Shown piece by piece: positions 59,280-64,000 of a stretch of 64,000 nucleotides of DNA. Location of the stretch: positions 1,612,001-1,676,000 of the forward strand of contig NZ_CP017146.1 of NCBI RefSeq assembly GCF_009930795.1, read 5' to 3'. The position numbers and the translations under genes are program-made. Position 1 is the stretch's first letter. Every line of letters starts with the position of its first letter. The notes under the pieces were generated by a model that saw only the letters and a list, made by a program, of their open reading frames with translations, did not search any database and had not been told where the DNA came from. This DNA is from Marisediminicola antarctica (GTDB taxonomy: Bacteria; Actinomycetota; Actinomycetes; Actinomycetales; Microbacteriaceae).

Positions 59280-60425
59280 TTAGCGCGTAACGGAGTGCTC
59301 GGCCGAGGGGCGGCGGTTCGCGACGTTGTAGGCCAGCGATGTGAGTTCGAATTCGCCGTAAGTCCAGGCGCCCGAGTCGGGATGCCACCTCGCCTCGGCC
59401 TTCGTTGCCACCCGTGCCGGTCCGACCTGCGCATAATCGTGCAGCGGGGTCGACCAGCGCAGGGGTGTGAGGGTGTGGCCGTCGGCCGACATGCTCCCAC
59501 GCCCATCGGCGACGAAGTCGACCAGATCCCCGAGATCGTCGAATCGCAACTCCGCGGTGATGGTGTTGGGTCCGAGGGTGAAGTGGGCTGTGGTGGTGTG
59601 CTCATCGATCGGCTCCCAGGTTATGTCGGGTGAGAGCAGGGCGCCTGGGGCCAGGCAGCACAGGTCATTGAATAGGGTCACCGTTTCAGCGTGGGTGAGT
59701 GCGGCGCCCTTCGCGTTGACCATCGAGCGTACGGACAACACTCGCACCCGCATCGTGGCGCCGTGGTGGTCGAATGAATGCAGAACATCCACCGGGAGTC
59801 CTTTCATCCTGGCGTTCATGATGAAGAAGCGCTCCGGGGTGTCGACGAGGTCGAGCTGGTCCGCGGTGAACGTCATCCACGCGCTGTCCGGGGCGCTGCG
59901 GATGCGGCCGGTCCAGGTTGCCCGGAAGTCCGTCACGGGCGGCTGGCCGATCACGCCGGACCGATGCAGGTACCGTTGCACCGGATCGGGTAGCGAGGCC
60001 AAGTCACCCTCGAGGATGGTGCCGCCGGACGCCGCCCGCACTGGCGGCCATACACGAGCCAGGTCATGCTCGAATTCGGCGCGAAGGCTCAGTGGGCCCC
60101 GCGAGACGAAGCCATAGGCGACTGCTCCAAGGAGCACCACGTTCGCGACGGTGCCCACCCTGGCATCCCCCCACGAGAAGACAATGACGGCTTGTGAGAT
60201 CAGCACGGCACCGGCACCGACGGCCCACCACCACCGGGGGGCGAAGAAGAGGGCACCGGCGGCGACCAGGCAGAGCATGCCCGCGGTCAGCCAGAATAGC
60301 CCCGCGGGTTGTGAAATGGGTTGAACCAGTTGGGGGATTTCGGCGAGCTCGAAAGCTTTGGCGAAGCCGAAAAAGTGAATCAGGCCGTGCACCACGAACA
60401 ACGCGGCGATAGTGATGCGGATCAT
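59280..60425 (-). CDS. DUF6544-like membrane protein
   Basis: 381 residues. There are four N-terminal helices (residues 5-110), with the conserved HGLIHFFGFAKAF in the first. A large domain follows with LPDPVQRYLHRSGVIG, WTGRIRS and LFNDLCCLAPGALL. The domain pattern matches the DUF6544 family as I remember it. Function unknown. Confidence 0.72.
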   Translation of the reverse strand: MIRITIAALFVVHGLIHFFGFAKAFELAEIPQLVQPISQPAGLFWLTAGMLCLVAAGALFFAPRWWWAVGAGAVLISQAVIVFSWGDARVGTVANVVLLGAVAYGFVSRGPLSLRAEFEHDLARVWPPVRAASGGTILEGDLASLPDPVQRYLHRSGVIGQPPVTDFRATWTGRIRSAPDSAWMTFTADQLDLVDTPERFFIMNARMKGLPVDVLHSFDHHGATMRVRVLSVRSMVNAKGAALTHAETVTLFNDLCCLAPGALLSPDITWEPIDEHTTTAHFTLGPNTITAELRFDDLGDLVDFVADGRGSMSADGHTLTPLRWSTPLHDYAQVGPARVATKAEARWHPDSGAWTYGEFELTSLAYNVANRRPSAEHSVTR

Positions 60426-60595
60426 GGTCCTGGTTCCCCTTCGAGCGGATGTCGTGATGGGTCCGCTCGTCAGCCTCCCCTGGCGGGGGCGGGCATGCCA
60501 GAGAAGAAAGTCCCGGCCACTGTGGCTCTAGCCAATCGCGTGCAAATCACCTCTCAGCCGACGTGGGCGCGGCAGGGATCTATGTGGCCGGCTGG

Positions 60596-61369
60596 CTATG
60601 CGCTGTCGTCGGTGAGGGTGGCGTAGACGACGATGTTGTCGAGGTGGGAGCCGGCGGTGTTGTCGAAGATGCCGCCGCAGGTGATCAGGCGTAGGGCGGC
60701 GTGGTCGGTGTTGCCGTAGACCTTCTGGGTGGGGAAGTCGGCTTTGGGGTATTGCTCGACCGCGTCGACGGTGAAGGTGGCTGTGGTTGCGTCGGCGCGG
60801 GTGATGGTGATTTCGTCGCCGGGGCGCATGTCGCCGAGGCGGTAGAAGACGGCGGGTCCGGCGTTGCTGGTGACGTGTCCGAGGATGATCGATGGTCCGA
60901 GCTCTCCCGGGGTGGGCGAGCCGCGGTACCAGCCGGCGGGGGAGCCCGGGGCGAGTGGGGGGACTTCGGCGGTGCCGTCGGTGTTGAGTCCGAGTTGCAT
61001 CAGCGTTGAATCGACACCGATGGCGGGGATGCTGACCTGGGTGGGAGTTGTGGCGGGCACGCTCGGGCCGGTGGCCTGTGCCGCGGGGGGCGCGGGTGCC
61101 GCGGGTGGCGCGGGCGTAGGCGTAGGCGTAGGTGTCGGCGTGGGCGTGGGCGTGGGCGTGGGCGTGGGCGTAGGTGTAGGTGTAGGTGTCGGCGAGGGTG
61201 TCGTGGTGGTACCCGTCTGGGAGGGGCGGGCGGCGGATGCGGGTGGTTGTGGTGGTGGGTCGTTTGTGGTCAGTGCGAGGGCGATGGCGGTGCCGCCGCC
61301 GATGAGCAGTAGCACCGCCGCGGCAGCCCAGAGGCTACCGCGGCGGGACTTGCTAAGTTGCGCAGTCAC
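60596..61369 (-). CDS. Class F sortase
   Basis: 257 residues from GTG 61369. One helix (LWAAAAVLLLIGGGTAIALAL) is followed by a linker of about 17 Pro-Thr repeats, then the sortase domain. This has the catalytic His in SIILGHVTS, the Cys in LRLITCGG and the final HLDNIVVYATL. It anchors proteins carrying a sorting signal to the peptidoglycan. It lies 22 bp after the CHRD gene, its likely substrate. A longer start at 61459 overlaps that gene and is rejected. Confidence 0.88.
   Translation of the reverse strand: MTAQLSKSRRGSLWAAAAVLLLIGGGTAIALALTTNDPPPQPPASAARPSQTGTTTTPSPTPTPTPTPTPTPTPTPTPTPTPTPTPAPPAAPAPPAAQATGPSVPATTPTQVSIPAIGVDSTLMQLGLNTDGTAEVPPLAPGSPAGWYRGSPTPGELGPSIILGHVTSNAGPAVFYRLGDMRPGDEITITRADATTATFTVDAVEQYPKADFPTQKVYGNTDHAALRLITCGGIFDNTAGSHLDNIVVYATLTDDSA
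61115..61200. repeat. Pro-Thr-coding hexanucleotide repeat in the sortase gene
   Basis: Repeats of the type GGCGTG/GGCGTA encode about 17 consecutive Pro-Thr dipeptides that form the wall-spanning linker. Slippage could change linker length between strains. Confidence 0.85.
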
Positions 61370-61391
61370 TGATTCTCGATCGTGTCGATCC

Positions 61392-62162
61392 TCAGTTGCG
61401 TGCGGCGACGCGGCGACGAACGGCCACGACACCACCGGCGGCGAGCAGGAGTCCGCCACCGAGGGCGAGCATGCCCAGATCGGGACCGGCGGTGTTCACG
61501 CCACCGGTCTGCACGCCACCTTCAGGCATCTCTTCCATCTGTGAGACGGCGAGCGCTCCACAGAGGGCTGGTGCGGTGGCGGCCAGGGGCAGCTCGGGAA
61601 CCAGGGAGCTCATCGCGTCCTGCGCCGCCTGGCTCAGTCCGGCCGGGTCCAGCCCGTGCACGACGATGACGCCGGTACCGGCCTCGAGGGCGGCGATGGT
61701 GTCGGCATTCATGGTGAAGGTGCGCTCGTAGGTGAACGAGCTGCCACTCGGGGCGACGGTGAGGTCGGTTGCCGTGGACGCGTCGGTTGCACCGTCCAGC
61801 GACAGCGTCGTTCCGATCCCACCGTAGAAGGGCTGCCCCTCGGGGGTGTCGATGACGCCATCGCCATTCGCGTCAGCATCCGCCGGCGGGCACACGCCCT
61901 GCGCGCCGATGTGGATGTGCTGCACGTGCGGGTACGGGGCATCGTTGAACGTCTCGGCGAGACCGCTCACCTCGCCGGTGACCGTGGCTTGGTCGCCGGA
62001 CAGCTCGACCGTGTACGAACCACTGGCACCGCTGCCATTGATCGCGTCAAGCGTCGTCTGGTACGTGACATCCTCTGTTGCTGCGAACGCGGGGCCAGCG
62101 GCGGCGACCGCCACCCCCAGCGCCAACGCGGGAACCAGCAGGAGTTTCGTTGTGTGCTTCAT
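61392..62162 (-). CDS. CHRD-domain surface protein with C-terminal anchor
   Basis: 256 residues. The signal peptide ends PAFAATED and the CHRD domain (residues 32-190) contains HVQHIHIGAQGVCPPAD. The C-terminus GVQTGGVNTAGPDLGMLALG, then a helix and RRRVAARN, is a sorting-signal-like anchor with a VQTG variant of LPxTG. It is upstream of the class F sortase, its likely anchoring enzyme. Confidence 0.85.
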   Translation of the reverse strand: MKHTTKLLLVPALALGVAVAAAGPAFAATEDVTYQTTLDAINGSGASGSYTVELSGDQATVTGEVSGLAETFNDAPYPHVQHIHIGAQGVCPPADADANGDGVIDTPEGQPFYGGIGTTLSLDGATDASTATDLTVAPSGSSFTYERTFTMNADTIAALEAGTGVIVVHGLDPAGLSQAAQDAMSSLVPELPLAATAPALCGALAVSQMEEMPEGGVQTGGVNTAGPDLGMLALGGGLLLAAGGVVAVRRRVAARN

Positions 62163-62591
62163 CGGGATTCGTCCTCTCTGACGAGTTGCGTGGTCCCGTT
62201 GCGGGCCACATTTGAATGGACAGCTGTCTGTTGGAAGGTGGGTGATGGTTCGGTCGGGGAATTTGATTCCCGGACCCGAATTAGGTCAGAGGAGTTGTGC
62301 GATCTGGTGCCCCTTCCGCATCGTTCGTGCGCGGATTGTGGAGCCAGTCACGAATGACGCCGACTACCGCGTCGCTTCGTGTTTGCTCGGTACCTCCGGT
62401 GTTACCACGGGCGGCAACCGGGGCGAACGGGTGCAGCGCGCCGCCGACACGGGCGAGGGGTGAGTGCGGGAGCGAATTCCCCATTGCTTCTCCTGGGCAG
62501 AAAACGGAAGTGATCCGCTGCCAGGATCTAGAGCAACAAAACCAACCGTACCTTGCCGTGGGCCGTCTGTCATCACATCGCCGTGCGAGGC
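62163..62591. other. Intergenic stretch with one candidate small gene
   Basis: 429 bp between the CHRD gene and the GAF-ANTAR gene. It contains the candidate ORF 62281-62484 and the CHRD upstream region, which has an AGAGGA RBS. No other recognised feature. Confidence 0.4.
62281..62484 (-). CDS. Candidate small protein of 67 residues
   Basis: The ATG at 62484 is preceded by AGGAGAAGCA, an excellent RBS. The protein (MGNSLPHSPLARVGGALHPF at the start) is polar, with VVGVIRDWLHNP near the middle. No family recognised; the evidence is mainly the RBS. Confidence 0.4.
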   Translation of the reverse strand: MGNSLPHSPLARVGGALHPFAPVAARGNTGGTEQTRSDAVVGVIRDWLHNPRTNDAEGAPDRTTPLT

Positions 62592-63347
62592 CTATTTGCG
62601 TGCCAATTTTGCGGTCGTTGCCGCGCCGCTGTTGGTGATTTCAAGGGTGCGGTCCATTACTCCCTCGCAGACTCCACTGAGCGTGAGGTTGTTGTCTCGG
62701 GCGAACTTCCGCATCACGGCGAACGCGTTCTCGGGACTGACATTCGCCGTCTGGGCTACGGCACCCTTAGCTTGTTCGATGAGCACACGGCTGTGGAGGG
62801 CTCGCTGCAATTGCTCAGCCACAATTCCGGAATCGCGAACAATTCGCTCCTGAATGATGCCAATCGTCGCCACATCGGCGAGAGCCTGTGCTACCGCGAT
62901 ATCCGCGTCGTTGAGCTCGCCCACAGTAGTGCTGAAGAGATTCATTGCTCCCAGCACCGTGCCGCGAAGCCGCAACGGCGTTGCGTGCACGGACTGAAAC
63001 CCTTGCCCCAAGGCCGCCTCCCGAAAGACCGGCCAACGACTACCGGAACCGGCGATATCCCCGACGGTGACGGGCTTGCCGGTGGTGAAGCAGTCGACGC
63101 AGGGACCTACGCCAGCGTCAAGTTGCAGGATCTCCACCAAGTCAGCGCGATCACTGGTCGAGGCCACCAGCTGCAACTGCCCTTCAGAATTAGCGAGCAG
63201 CAGACCGCCGGCATCCGTTGCGAGGATGTCAGCACACACTTCCACGAGTGTCTGGAGAAGGGTGACCGTGTCGTAATCGTCGATGAGGGTGTCGGCGACC
63301 GTCACAAACGCCGCACTTACCTTCTGCTCTCTGGATTGATTTGCCAC
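62592..63347 (-). CDS. GAF-ANTAR transcription antiterminator
   Basis: 251 residues. The GAF domain spans residues 20-170 (VGPCVDCFTTGKPVTVGDI, QSVHATPLRLRGTVLGAMNLFS). The ANTAR domain (residues 180-240) holds RVLIEQAKGAVAQTANVSPENAFAVMRKFARDNN in part. ANTAR proteins bind paired RNA hairpins to prevent termination. The GTG start follows AGGAGATC. It is the second of two tandem genes of this type. Confidence 0.9.
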   Translation of the reverse strand: MANQSREQKVSAAFVTVADTLIDDYDTVTLLQTLVEVCADILATDAGGLLLANSEGQLQLVASTSDRADLVEILQLDAGVGPCVDCFTTGKPVTVGDIAGSGSRWPVFREAALGQGFQSVHATPLRLRGTVLGAMNLFSTTVGELNDADIAVAQALADVATIGIIQERIVRDSGIVAEQLQRALHSRVLIEQAKGAVAQTANVSPENAFAVMRKFARDNNLTLSGVCEGVMDRTLEITNSGAATTAKLARK

Positions 63348-63378
63348 TTTGGATCTCCTGTCAACGGTGCAAGATTGT

Positions 63379-64000
63379 TTACTGCGAATACTCGTCGGGG
63401 TCGCTGAAGTCCAGATTTCGCTGGACTACATCAACCGCAACGTCGGATAACGGGCGGCCATCCGCGAATGCACGCGCCTGAAGCCTGGTGAACGCTTCTG
63501 TCGCCGATACACCGAGTTGCACGAAGATCATCCCGGTGGCTTGGTGGATTTCACGTCGCATCGCCGGTGAGAGCGAGGTTTCCGCTCCCACGTCGTCGTC
63601 GGCCGACACGGCAGCGTGTCGGAGGGCCTGCGCAGAAAGAGACTGTGCCAGGTCCATCCCCGCTGAAAGATCTAGCGGTCGAAGCGGGCCTGGCGTTGAC
63701 CGGTACAGGTCGACCACGCCCACGGTGACGGCGCCCATTTTCAACGGCAACGCGAATATTGCCCCCACATCCAGTCCGGCGATAGCGGACCTGAACATCG
63801 GCCACATCGTCGCATCATCTGTGTGAATGTCGGAAACGAGCGCAGGCTGCCCAGTGCGCAACGCCTCCCAGTGGGGTCCCTCGCCCAGCTCGAACTGCAG
63901 CTGTTCTAATCGGGCGGCAATCGAATCGCTGATTCCGATGGTCGATTGTCCGCCCAACGCGCTCGATATCGAGATGGAAGCGCCGCTGACCGGCAGCAGT
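63379..64000 (-). CDS. GAF-ANTAR protein, 5' truncated at the right edge
   Basis: The frame is open to the window edge. GAF motifs include FELGEGPHWEALRTGQPALV and VGAIFALPLKMGAVTVGVVD, and the ANTAR-like end reads REIHQATGMIFVQLGVSATE then FTRLQARAFADGRPL. The true start lies outside the window; the in-frame TTG at 63957 is internal to the conserved GAF domain. It is 31 bp upstream of the next GAF-ANTAR gene. Confidence 0.85.
   Translation of the reverse strand, partial: LLPVSGASISISSALGGQSTIGISDSIAARLEQLQFELGEGPHWEALRTGQPALVSDIHTDDATMWPMFRSAIAGLDVGAIFALPLKMGAVTVGVVDLYRSTPGPLRPLDLSAGMDLAQSLSAQALRHAAVSADDDVGAETSLSPAMRREIHQATGMIFVQLGVSATEAFTRLQARAFADGRPLSDVAVDVVQRNLDFSDPDEYSQ

Overview
The window is a GC-rich actinobacterial chromosome segment, most likely from a member of Microbacteriaceae. 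The evidence is the codon bias, a GuaB1-type enzyme with CBS domains, GTG/TTG starts and MshA-like glycosyltransferases. It also has ANTAR regulators, a class F sortase and many genes whose start lies about 6 nt after a TANNNT hexamer, as expected for leaderless mRNAs. I found no rRNA, tRNA or CRISPR array.

Layout. 1-10 kb: the 3' part of guaB1, a pair of CNNM/CBS membrane proteins, a GNAT, an old-yellow-enzyme reductase, NAD(P)HX dehydratase, a glycosyltransferase-87-like membrane protein, a thiamine-binding protein and an MFS transporter. A 19-bp tandem repeat lies at 3.7 kb and a 33-bp-period repeat array at 9.7-10.03 kb. 10-14 kb: a leftward cluster of two LuxR-type response regulators, a histidine kinase and a degenerate kinase-like membrane protein. 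14-17 kb: metX and metY for methionine synthesis, and an acyltransferase-3 protein. 18-24 kb: an SDR, uracil-DNA glycosylase, an ABC exporter, a GNAT, and a GntR(YtrA)-ABC-membrane operon. 24-40 kb: paralogous lipoproteins flanking an amidase, oxidoreductases, a GT4, and a crotonase-RraB-flavoprotein operon. The same stretch holds an arginase-family protein, a PspA and TPM-domain pair, and a secreted ScyD/E-like protein.

40.48-49.60 kb is the accessory part. Two nearly identical IS5-family (IS427-like) elements lie in opposite orientation around a 7.2-kb cargo, a composite-transposon-like layout. The cargo holds secreted proteins of unknown function, a 30-residue Cys-containing peptide gene, small membrane proteins, a VapBC toxin-antitoxin pair, orphan hypothetical genes and a type IV pilin-like signal fused to BspA-type leucine-rich repeats. 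One IS copy has a 1-bp deletion in its transposase; the other is intact apart from its expected frameshift.

49.6-64 kb: an ECF sigma factor with a probable membrane partner, an M20 peptidase, a second MshA-like GT4, a PNPOx-family protein and a GH15 glucoamylase/trehalase with an SDR. Further right are a DUF6544-like protein, a class F sortase with its likely anchored CHRD substrate, and two tandem GAF-ANTAR regulators, the last running off the right edge. Remnants of fasciclin, ZIP-transporter and encapsulated-ferritin-like genes mark decay between 55 and 59.3 kb.
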